From CAZNPH01 sp964574985 (GTDB lineage: Bacteria > Bacteroidota > Bacteroidia > Bacteroidales > SM23-62): DNA of 64,000 nt. The position numbers were made by a program, and so were the translations under genes. The stretch spans positions 18,204-82,203 of the forward strand of contig CAZNPH010000018.1 of assembly GCA_964574985.1 (NCBI GenBank). The letters are read 5' to 3'. The notes below the pieces were generated by a model, which was not told the DNA's origin, ran no database searches, and saw only the letters and a program-made list of their open reading frames with translations. Numbering within the stretch: position 1 is the first letter of the stretch; every line of letters starts with the position of its first letter. Below are positions 16,606 to 23,915 of this stretch, one piece after another.

Positions 16606-16854
16606 CTATTTCTTCATATAGATTTTAAAATACCCCGATTCTTCTAAGGTACCCAGATATTCATGTCCTTTTTTGGTTGCCCATTTGGGAATGTCCCTTT
16701 TGGTCCCTTCGTCGGAGGACAGTATTTCCATGATTTCTCCCGGCTGGATCTCTCCGATGGCTTTTTTTGCAGCCAGCAAAGGTCCGGGACATGCGGTCCC
16801 TCTTGCATCAACGGTTTTGTTTACATTCAGGTTGCTTAATTCTTCCGGATTCAT
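16606..16854 (-). CDS. TusA-family sulfur-carrier protein
   Basis: The protein has 82 residues. The family signature is complete: VDARGTACPGPLLAAKKAI with the persulfide-forming Cys22 in CPxP, followed by GEIMEILSSDEGTKRDIPKW and a hydrophobic end. TusA proteins receive sulfane sulfur as a cysteine persulfide and pass it to partners such as DsrE-type proteins. The neighbour 27 bp upstream is DsrE-like and the next downstream genes are MvhD and HdrA-like, so it is likely the sulfur carrier for the electron module. The generic tRNA-thiolation role is less likely in this context. Confidence 0.88.
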   Translation of the reverse strand: MNPEELSNLNVNKTVDARGTACPGPLLAAKKAIGEIQPGEIMEILSSDEGTKRDIPKWATKKGHEYLGTLEESGYFKIYMKK

Positions 16855-16881
16855 GACTGTAAGGTTTTTTGGTTCAACAAA

Positions 16882-17307
16882 TTATATGAACAGGTGTACG
16901 TCCGCTTCCTGTGCTGCACTGATGTATTCGCCGATTCCGCAGATATCGTCGGCCAGGTCCACAAAATCCTCCAGTTTTTCCCCGCCCCAGAGCTTTCCTG
17001 CCAGTCCGCATATGTGGATGCGGACATCGGTCAGCTCTTTGGCTTCTTTGAAAAATTCGAGCCAGGGTTTCACGTTCAGACGCTTCAGCGATTCCAGGAA
17101 TTCTTCCCTGAGCTGAGGGTTTTCGGCCATGGCCAGTTTTTCCGTATCGGAAGCGATTTCTTTCTTAAAAGCCCTTGCTCCCTGCAGCAAAACGTAGATA
17201 TCGACTTCCATATCGTCTGCAGCTGCGCCGCTGAGCACAATGCCTGCAGCAGTCAGTTTGTCAATACTCCCTGAAAAAAGAGCCAGGACCATTTTTTTGT
17301 TTTCCAT
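16882..17307 (-). CDS. DsrE/F-like sulfur-transfer protein
   Basis: I chose ATG 17307 (MENKKMVLALFSGSIDKL) over an ORF start 51 bp earlier, since the family begins with this strand and glycine-rich loop. The 141-residue protein has the DsrE-fold pattern, with cysteines at 100 (RIHICGLAG) and 123 (DDICGIGEYI) as candidate sulfur-binding residues. DsrE-type proteins exchange persulfide sulfur with TusA. It is the first gene of the operon, facing the Crp/Fnr gene across a 160-bp control region with a strong palindrome. A general oligomeric DsrE-like protein of unknown partner remains possible. Confidence 0.75.
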   Translation of the reverse strand: MENKKMVLALFSGSIDKLTAAGIVLSGAAADDMEVDIYVLLQGARAFKKEIASDTEKLAMAENPQLREEFLESLKRLNVKPWLEFFKEAKELTDVRIHICGLAGKLWGGEKLEDFVDLADDICGIGEYISAAQEADVHLFI

Positions 17308-17400
17308 GATTAAGGAGTTTACTGGTTTTGAAGTGATAATTTTGTCATAAATTTGCATATAAAAGTACAGATGAAGAAAGAAATTTTGTTGAGAATGATT

Positions 17401-17434
17401 AAATATTTATGTGATATATGTCACAAAAATATTT
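17401..17434. promoter_or_regulatory. Crp/Fnr-type operator palindrome
   Basis: The core TGTGATATATGTCACA (17410-17425) is a perfect TGTGA-N6-TCACA site. The symmetry extends outward through AAATATTT arms on both sides to a 34-bp palindrome with a single mismatched pair outside the N6 centre. It lies between the sulfur/Hdr operon (minus) and the Crp/Fnr gene (plus), about 43 bp before the latter's start codon and 95 bp from the DsrE start, and probably controls both. Confidence 0.75.
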
Positions 17435-17439
17435 AAATT

Positions 17440-17455
17440 TGTGATCCCCGTCATT
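17440..17455. promoter_or_regulatory. Weaker second Crp/Fnr-like site
   Basis: TGTGATCCCCGTCATT has a perfect left half and a 3-of-5 right half of the TGTGA-N6-TCACA pattern. It ends 12 bp before the Crp/Fnr start codon, where binding would block transcription or translation initiation, so autorepression is plausible. Confidence 0.4.
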
Positions 17456-17467
17456 ATATGAACCAAC

Positions 17468-18148
17468 ATGGGACAGGTTACATGCAAGTTGTGCAAGATC
17501 AAATCTTCTGCTGCCAGTGTGTTGAATGCCGGAGAACTGGAGAAGCTGGAAAAGAGTTGCGTGAAGGTGGATTTCAGCAAGGGGGATATAATTTTCAAGG
17601 AAGGTTCCTTTTCGTCGAACATTATTTATCTGAACAGGGGACTGGTAAAACTCCATATGAAAGGTCCCGCAGAAGAGCAGATCATCAAGATCACCAAAGC
17701 GCCTTCTTTCCTGGGGATCCCCACAACTTTCGGGGACAAGGTCAACCAGTATTCCGCCACTGCCATTGAAGATACCACGGTCTGTTTTATCGACATCCGG
17801 ATATTCAGGGGATTCATATTTGCCAAAGGGGAATTTGCGTACGAGATCATTGTGGAGCTTTGCCGGAATGAGCTGGAATGTTTTTACCAGATGGTCAACC
17901 GTACCCAGAAACATATCCGTGGACGGACGGCAGATGCCCTTTTGTTTTTTTCCAATGAAATCTATGGCAGGGATGAATTTCTGCTTCCCCTGAACCGGCT
18001 CGACCTGGGGTATTTCATCAATACCTCCCGTGAAAGCATCTGCCGTATCCTGAATGAATTGTGCGATGCGGGCATCATTGATCTGGGAGGTAAAAATGTC
18101 CGGATCCTGAACAAGGAAATGCTGGAGAAGATCTCCAAAAACGGATGA
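17468..18148 (+). CDS. Crp/Fnr-family transcriptional regulator
   Basis: The 226-residue protein has a cyclic-nucleotide-binding-like beta-roll (about 25-130, VDFSKGDIIFKEG and NIIYLNRGLVKLH), a dimerisation helix and a C-terminal helix-turn-helix (about 180-200) whose recognition helix SRESICRILNELC resembles that of Fnr/Crp. The N-terminus carries Cys6 and Cys9 in CKLC, with Cys31 and Cys106 later. This is reminiscent of but not identical to the four Fe-S cysteines of Fnr, so redox or oxygen sensing is possible but not proven. It is transcribed divergently from the Hdr-TusA-DsrE operon, and a perfect TGTGA-N6-TCACA site lies between. Control of that operon and of itself is the simplest reading. 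Confidence 0.88.
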   Translation: MGQVTCKLCKIKSSAASVLNAGELEKLEKSCVKVDFSKGDIIFKEGSFSSNIIYLNRGLVKLHMKGPAEEQIIKITKAPSFLGIPTTFGDKVNQYSATAIEDTTVCFIDIRIFRGFIFAKGEFAYEIIVELCRNELECFYQMVNRTQKHIRGRTADALLFFSNEIYGRDEFLLPLNRLDLGYFINTSRESICRILNELCDAGIIDLGGKNVRILNKEMLEKISKNG

Positions 18149-18163
18149 CCGGCCGGTGAAATA

Positions 18164-19609
18164 TCAGGCCTGGGGGATCCGGTTGCTGATCCCTTTCTTT
18201 TTCAGGTACCGGTCCAGGAACTGAACCTGCCGGGCCGTGTATACCATGCAATTGATCCACCCTTCCTGGTCAAGCAGGTTGTCGACCAGGTAAGTGGGGT
18301 AGTGGCCGGTTTCCTTGTCCTGTACCTGTACGATGTTGTTGGCCAAATCGATGGCCTTGGCCAGATAGAGGATATTGCCTGTTCTTTCATAGGCCGTCCG
18401 GTATACCTGGATCATATTTCCGCTGCTCGCGTTAACCGGGGTGTAAAAATTGTATTGCTCCAGCACACAAGGGGTCAGCCATGAATCGCTCCTGATGCCC
18501 CAGCTGTCAATTGAGCCGGATTTTTCCCAGATTACGAACTGGTCCTCGGCAAAACGGATCAACTCTTCGGCCAGTTCGATTTTGTCCTGCCCCCCGTTTT
18601 TATCCTGTTGGCCCGTTTTGTTTTCCAGCAGGCGTATTGCATGGCCGCAGGCCTGGCTCTTGGACAGGTTCTTATACCGTTCACCGGGTTTCTGGTCCTC
18701 GAATTGTCCTTCCCGGTTAAAATCCCAAACCAGTTCTTTTTCTATAAAGGCCAGGGTCCGGTCACTGCATTCCTGATACCCTTCGATCCCGTAATCCTCC
18801 TTCAGCCGGTCCATCAACCCGATGATACCACCGGGCACCACATAGTTGCTGCCGATGGGCTCGCCGTCTTCGATCCGGATCAGCAGATGCCAGGTGCCGT
18901 TGGGAAGTTGTGTTTTTTTATAGGCGCCGGCAGCGGTAGCCGGATAAATCATCATGATACGGTCTGCAAGGCTTTTACCCCGGTATTCGTCCACCATGTC
19001 GGCATAGATGGGGCCCAGGTAGGTGGGTGGGAGATATTCCAGCGGCGCTCCTTCAGGCTGGGAAAGATCGATCAGTTTATCTGCCACAATAATGGAAATC
19101 CGGAGGGCATTCTCAAAAAGTTCGTGGGTTTCCGCTTTTTTGGCAATCATCAGCATACCCTGGATTACCGCCGGATACATTTTGGAAGGATATCCGTACA
19201 GGCCGTATCCGGGATCAGGTTCTCCTTCAGTGAGCCAGTGCTGGATATAGGGTGCATGGTAGAGATAATCGAGCAGGGCATTCACGCTTGTCCGGTAATC
19301 CCAGACAGGGTTTGTGTAAGCCCTGCGATAGGGTCTGGCTTTTATAAATGTTCTTGTACCCGAGGTGTCAACGGGTTCGCCATCCCTGTAACCCATAACG
19401 GTCAGGGATATCTTCCCCGGGTCCAGTTCTTTCCATACCGGGGAAAGATCATCCCAGGGTTTTCCGGAGAAAAAAGAACGGGTTTTTCCTGTGTTGCCGG
19501 AAGATGCAATGAAGCGGTAATTCTCCGCATGCCTGGTCCCGGGGAAATAAAAAGCAGGTGCAAAAATGAACCGTACGGCATGCTGGTTCCAGAAGGGTCT
19601 CGCGGACAA
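18164..19609 (-). CDS. Six-hairpin (alpha/alpha-toroid) glycosidase or epimerase-like protein
   Basis: About 481 residues from TTG 19609. Residues of about 25-100 resemble an Ig-like module (YRFIASSGN, LSPVWKELDPGKISLTVMGY, RTFIKARPY). The rest is helical with repeated hairpins typical of alpha/alpha-toroid enzymes acting on uronic acids (YGLYGYPSKMYPAVIQGMLM, HAIRLLENKTGQ, YRTAYERTGNILYLAKAI). No signal peptide is present and the frame begins inside the end of the upstream propeller gene, so the true N-terminus may have been lost by deletion or frameshift. It ends 16 bp from the convergent Crp/Fnr gene. Substrate is unknown; a glycoside hydrolase of unassigned family or a lyase-like protein is most likely. 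Confidence 0.55.
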   Translation of the reverse strand: MSARPFWNQHAVRFIFAPAFYFPGTRHAENYRFIASSGNTGKTRSFFSGKPWDDLSPVWKELDPGKISLTVMGYRDGEPVDTSGTRTFIKARPYRRAYTNPVWDYRTSVNALLDYLYHAPYIQHWLTEGEPDPGYGLYGYPSKMYPAVIQGMLMIAKKAETHELFENALRISIIVADKLIDLSQPEGAPLEYLPPTYLGPIYADMVDEYRGKSLADRIMMIYPATAAGAYKKTQLPNGTWHLLIRIEDGEPIGSNYVVPGGIIGLMDRLKEDYGIEGYQECSDRTLAFIEKELVWDFNREGQFEDQKPGERYKNLSKSQACGHAIRLLENKTGQQDKNGGQDKIELAEELIRFAEDQFVIWEKSGSIDSWGIRSDSWLTPCVLEQYNFYTPVNASSGNMIQVYRTAYERTGNILYLAKAIDLANNIVQVQDKETGHYPTYLVDNLLDQEGWINCMVYTARQVQFLDRYLKKKGISNRIPQA

Positions 19610-20582
19610 ATTTCATCTGTGCCATCCGGATCCCGTCCAGTCCGGGAGTCAGCGCCGCCATATAATATTCATTGCCGTGATGAATGATTTCCGGTGCGGC
19701 CACCGGCAACCGGCCCACTTCGAACCGGTCGTCGTTTACCCCGAAATTCATCGGATCGTGGGAACAGTACTGGGTATTCAGACTGAATTTCCCGTAACGC
19801 TGGTTCCGGAAAAGAACATAATGGTCTTCCGTCTGAACCACGAAAGGACACTCGGCATCCCCACCGCCCCAGCCGTCCAGGTCGGATACCCTTCCTCCCC
19901 CGCTTACCATGACAGGCCCGCTCCAATTGTGCAGGTCTGTGGAGGTCCTGCAAAAGACGGCTGCCCGGATATCTGCCGTATCATCCCGGTTCAGATGCCC
20001 GGTATAGTAACAATGGTATTTGTCACCCGCCTGGAGGACCATGGGATCCCGGGTCCCGTGCATGGGTCCGGAGAAAAGTACAGGCGTGCCTGTTTCATTG
20101 ATCACCCGCTCGAAATGTTTGCCGTCCCTGCTGGTTGCCAGGCATATTTTATTCCATCCCCCGTACAGCATATGGTATATCCCGTCTTTTATGATCACCT
20201 GGGGGGCTTGCAATCCTCCGTGGGCCTCCCCCAGTGTGGTGTCTGCCTCCATCATTATGCCCAGCGGTGTCCAGGCGGTATCGGTCAGGTTACCGGCTTG
20301 CCAACCGTAGAACAAACGGGTATTTGCTCCACAGGCGGTGTGGCGGATGCAGGACCAGAGCTGCCAGGTCCCGTCGGCTGCCTGCCACACCCCGAAATCC
20401 ACAGGCTCCTGGTTTTCGGTGGTATATTCCCCCAGGCCGGGATTGCCGGTGATCCGCCACCAGCTGCTTGTTATTTCGGGGATAAAAACGGCATGTTCTT
20501 TTTCTGTTGTCAGGTTACAGGATGACAACATCAGGAGCAGAGCTCCCGCAAAAAAAACAATACGGATCGTTATTATGGTCAT
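19449..20582 (-). CDS. Five-bladed beta-propeller glycosidase-like lipoprotein (GH43/GH117 type)
   Basis: The N-terminus is a lipoprotein signal (MTIITIRIVFFAGALLLMLS, then SCN). The body shows propeller blades with APQVIIKDGIYHMLYGGWNK, GTRDPMVLQAGDKYHCYYTG, GWGGGDAECPFVVQTEDHYVLF and VAAPEIIHHGNEYYMAAL, typical of GH43-like five-bladed propellers acting on pentosides or galactans. Homology ends near GIRMAQMKFV (about 19612). The last about 55 residues (HFCTCFLFPRDQACGELPL) look like non-native out-of-frame translation over the start of the six-hairpin gene. The two genes overlap by 161 bp in different frames, suggesting a frameshift or deletion joint. Confidence 0.6.
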   Translation of the reverse strand: MTIITIRIVFFAGALLLMLSSCNLTTEKEHAVFIPEITSSWWRITGNPGLGEYTTENQEPVDFGVWQAADGTWQLWSCIRHTACGANTRLFYGWQAGNLTDTAWTPLGIMMEADTTLGEAHGGLQAPQVIIKDGIYHMLYGGWNKICLATSRDGKHFERVINETGTPVLFSGPMHGTRDPMVLQAGDKYHCYYTGHLNRDDTADIRAAVFCRTSTDLHNWSGPVMVSGGGRVSDLDGWGGGDAECPFVVQTEDHYVLFRNQRYGKFSLNTQYCSHDPMNFGVNDDRFEVGRLPVAAPEIIHHGNEYYMAALTPGLDGIRMAQMKFVRETLLEPACRTVHFCTCFLFPRDQACGELPLHCIFRQHRKNPFFFLRKTLG

Positions 20583-20612
20583 GACTGGTTTTTATTGTTT
20601 TAATGCCCTGGT

Positions 20613-22318
20613 TCATGCTTTGGCTGATGCTTCGGGAATGGTAAAACGGAATGTCGATCCCTTGCCGGTTTCGCTTTCCGTGCTGATGCGCCCCCTGTGC
20701 TTTTCCACGAATTCCCTGCAGATGATCAATCCCAGACCCGATCCTTTTTCCGGGGATGTTCCGATGGCCCCGGGATTGACATCGATCCGGAACAATCCGG
20801 AGAGGTCCTCTTTTGCCATGCCGATCCCGGTATCGCTTACAGACACTTCGATCATGCCATCCCGGCGTTCTGCACTTACAGAGACTTTTCCGTGCTTCCG
20901 GTTGAATTTGACTGCATTGGAGATCAGGTTCCTGAGTACCGTTTTCAGCATGTTGGGATCTGCGCTGACTCCCAGCTCTTTTTGTTTCCGGGGTCATTTC
21001 GAGGGTAACATTTTTATTCTCGGCCATCCGTGATATGTGGTCAAAAGCTTCACTGACCGGTTTTCCCAGTTGGATGTACACGGGATTAATTTCATGGATT
21101 CCCGATTGCGGGCGGGCCCAGTGAAGGAGGTTGGCCGATTCACTGATCTGCTGTACTTCATCTCCTGTACGGATGGTGAGTTTGTCCGACGGATCGATGA
21201 TGCCCCTGGAAAGGATCACCCGGGTGATCCTTTCCAGGGGAATGCTGATGTTCCTGGCAATGATCCAGACCGCAAAAGCAAGCAAAGCGAGTCCGGCCAG
21301 TGCAACCAGGGAGGCAAGCACCAGGCTTTGCCGGGCATCTTTCCTGATCACCTCCATGGGGAATGAAATACCCAGTGACCAGTATACCCCGGTATTCCCT
21401 ATTTTCACCGGTGAAAAAACGATGAAAGAGCTTTTGTGGGTAAAGGGATCATTGCCAACCATGGAAAATGCCTGTCCATGGTTGATATTATTCAGTATAT
21501 TATTCTTGCGCTCGAAGTTTTCATCCAGGAATACCAGGCTGTCGGGTGTAATATATTCCCCGGGGCCGGACAGGTACGCTCCGTTCCCTGCCAGCAAAAA
21601 TGAATATGAACCGGTGATGAACCTGTCAGCAACAGGGGATGGGAGCAATCGTGGTCCGGATGCAGGTACCCGGATCCGGCGGGTGATTTCCTGATAAGTG
21701 GCCAGGGGGATGTCCATCCCGGTCAGGCCTATGAATTTCCCTTCCCTGAAAAACGGGATGATGACGGTGGATTCCAGAATGTCTTCTTCGTGGGTCCTGG
21801 CCGGAGAAGGAAGGGCATTCGCCGTGGTATATGAATAATAGTACGGGTAGGTCATAGATTCCCTTGTCTTCCTCAAGAACATTCAGTGTATCGGTCAGTT
21901 TGACAATGTCCGCATTCTTCCTGTGGTAGCTTATCCTGAGGCGTCCGTGTTTTTTTTGGTAGGTGGGGTCTATGTGGTTCAGTTCCCATTGGCCGAATAC
22001 ATCAATGTAGGAACGGTGGCCGGCGAGGATCCCTGTCAGGAAATTTTCCATGAGCGGAGCGATTTCATCATAGGGCAGGTGAGAGAATGACTCCAGCGTT
22101 CTTGCCATGGTCCGGGCAACCCCCATGTCGTAATCGAGGTGGGCACGGACTTCAGCAGAGTACCGGGTTACCTGTTCCACGGCCAGGTCCTTGGTCTTTT
22201 CGAAGGTGAAATTTCTGTATCTTGCAGACAGATAGGCAATTGCAGCGATAAAGATGAGCAGGCCCGTCCCTACGAACAACAGGAACATCCTGGAGCGTAT
22301 TTTCATCCGGGGAACCAT
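20613..22318 (-). pseudogene. Sensor histidine kinase, frameshifted and lacking the H-box
   Basis: Three frames together make one kinase. The first (22318 to about 21860) gives a membrane anchor and the start of an extracellular sensor domain. The second (about 21870-20990) gives the rest of a dCache-like sensor (EGKFIGLTGMDIPLATYQEI), a second membrane segment (LASLVALAGLALLAFAVWII) and HAMP. The third (about 20990-20613) gives the HATPase (LRNLISNAVKFNRKHGKV, DTGIGMAKEDL, KGSGLGLIICREFVEKHRG). Between HAMP (GDEVQQISES) and the end of the dimerisation helix (LLHWARPQSG) the phosphoacceptor helix is missing. Frame changes occur near 21860 and 20990. No signalling activity is expected. It diverges from the DUF1080 gene. 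Confidence 0.85.
21203..21240. repeat. Perfect 38-bp palindrome
   Basis: The 19-base arm CCCCTGGAAAGGATCACCC is followed immediately by its exact reverse complement. It lies inside the HAMP part of the broken histidine kinase (residues SIPLERITRVILSRG). Length and perfection exceed chance; it may be a foldback or inverted-duplication scar rather than a regulatory site. Confidence 0.85.
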
Positions 22319-22388
22319 GAACGAAAGTTACATATTAATTTATATATTTACTGCACATCGGATAACCACCTCAAAAAAGAACAACATC

Positions 22389-23447
22389 ATGTTTAGAAAG
22401 CATTTTTCCATTGTGGCGGGATCGGTCATCGCAACGGTTTTTCTCAGTTGTGCCTGCCAGTTAGAAACTCCGGGCGGAAAACCGGCCGGAGAAAATGGAA
22501 CCAATCTTTCTGATTTCACGGGAAGATGGAGTCTTTACCTCCCCGGAGGCGCCGGCTGGCTTGAAGTCCGCCAGGAAGAAGGATATATGGACGGAGATGT
22601 TTTGTGGTACGGGGGGAGTGTAATTCCCGTAAGCAGCATGTTCCTCAGGGGCGACACCCTGTTTTTCACCCGGAGCCGGGAGATCGTACGGGAAAGGGAC
22701 CAGTCCGGCAAACCGGTACGTATCCATACGGTCACCAACTGGATGAATGCCGTGCTTGACCAGGGTCAGCTGAAAGGCCGGGCTTATTATACCGGTTGGG
22801 GGGGGCAGAAACTCAACTTTTGCACTTTTACCGGGGAAAAAATACCCCCTCTTCCCCCTGCACCTGATCTTTCACGGGTCGAATACGGAAAGCCGGTCAC
22901 CCTTTTCAACGGAAAGGATCTGACCGGATGGGAACTGGTTGATCCCTCCCTGCTTAATGGTTTCAAGGTGGAAAACGGTGTTCTGGTCAATGACCCGGAA
23001 CAAGGTGAAGGGGAAGACCACGTGGTCTGCGGAAACCTGAGGACAGTCCGTGAATTTAAGGATTTCAACCTTAAGATCGATGTCAATGTGCCGGAGGGGA
23101 GCAACAGCGGGATTTACCTGCGGGGGATATATGAAGTACAGGTAACGGACAGCTACGGAAAACCCCTGGATTCCCACAACATGGGGGCCATTTACAGCAG
23201 GATCACACCGGAGGTGAGTGCCGGGAAACCGGCCGGACAATGGCAGAGCATGGACATTACCTTCTGTGACCGTCATGTCACGGTTGTCCTGAACGGAACC
23301 ACCATCATCGACAATCAGCCTTTGCTGGGTGTAACCGGGGGAGCGATCTCTGCCGATGAATTTAGTCCGGGCCCGCTGTTTCTGCAGGGTGATCACGGAC
23401 CGGTTTCCTACCGGAATATTGTGTTGACCCCCATTACCTCAAAATAA
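22389..23447 (+). CDS. DUF1080 (3-keto-disaccharide hydrolase-type) lipoprotein
   Basis: ATG 22389 is used instead of an upstream in-frame start, because it begins a lipoprotein signal (MFRKHFSIVAGSVIATVFLS, then CAC). Residues of about 30-155 form an all-beta domain; from about 165 on the DUF1080 domain is clear (VTLFNGKDLTGWELVD, FNLKIDVNVPEGSNSGIYLR, QWQSMDITFCDRHVTVVLNG, GPLFLQGDHGPVSYRNI). DUF1080 proteins are concanavalin-like enzymes, some shown to cleave 3-keto-glycosides in Bacteroidetes together with Gfo/Idh/MocA oxidoreductases, of which one lies at 47.8 kb. It diverges from the histidine kinase remnant; a metallophosphoesterase remnant follows 4 bp later. Confidence 0.8.
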   Translation: MFRKHFSIVAGSVIATVFLSCACQLETPGGKPAGENGTNLSDFTGRWSLYLPGGAGWLEVRQEEGYMDGDVLWYGGSVIPVSSMFLRGDTLFFTRSREIVRERDQSGKPVRIHTVTNWMNAVLDQGQLKGRAYYTGWGGQKLNFCTFTGEKIPPLPPAPDLSRVEYGKPVTLFNGKDLTGWELVDPSLLNGFKVENGVLVNDPEQGEGEDHVVCGNLRTVREFKDFNLKIDVNVPEGSNSGIYLRGIYEVQVTDSYGKPLDSHNMGAIYSRITPEVSAGKPAGQWQSMDITFCDRHVTVVLNGTTIIDNQPLLGVTGGAISADEFSPGPLFLQGDHGPVSYRNIVLTPITSK

Positions 23448-23451
23448 AGGA

Positions 23452-23890
23452 ATGCGACGGATATTGATCCTGCTCCTGCAGGTGATGATGATTGTTCAGG
23501 GATGCGGCAGAAAGGATGTTTCTGAGAAACCGGCTTTTTCTTTCGCCTTTCTGACAGATATGCATCTGTCCATGGAAAACAAGGGTTGTTTTGAAGGAAC
23601 CCGGAAAGCCATCCGTGCAGCCGAAAAAGAAAATAATGTGGATATCGATGTGCTGGGAAATGATTCCCTGCGGGCAAAACATTTGTATTATCTTCTTGAT
23701 TCTGTCTTCAATGAGGTGCAGGTCCCTGTTCATCCCTGCATGGGCAATCATGATTTTTTCCTGGTGCCCGGAGACGGCCAGATGGACAGGACCCCACCAA
23801 CAAACCCAGGAAGGATTTCTGCTGGTCCGTGTCGACGGTGACGATCTTGGCTGGGAATATGTGGATTACGGATGGGACCCGGTTTACCGG
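23452..23890 (+). pseudogene. Calcineurin-like metallophosphoesterase remnant
   Basis: The start is a lipoprotein signal (MRRILILLLQVMMIVQGCG). It continues with FAFLTDMHLSMENKG, then a shortened stretch where the GGDN metal motif should be (DVLGNDSL), then PVHPCMGNHDFF. After about 23760 the frame changes and the text jumps to the C-terminal strand FLLVRVDGDDLGWEYVDYGW. The middle of the enzyme, with the later histidine motifs, is missing, and the ends are in different frames. The piece is the rest of a phosphoesterase of about 300 residues and should be inactive. Confidence 0.75.
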
Positions 23891-23915
23891 ACATCCGGGG
23901 AAATCTATCAGATAC

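Noticed and set aside
18608..19687. 359-residue plus-strand frame
   Set aside because: It overlaps the six-hairpin gene fully, has no motif and no start context; shadow of high GC at third positions.
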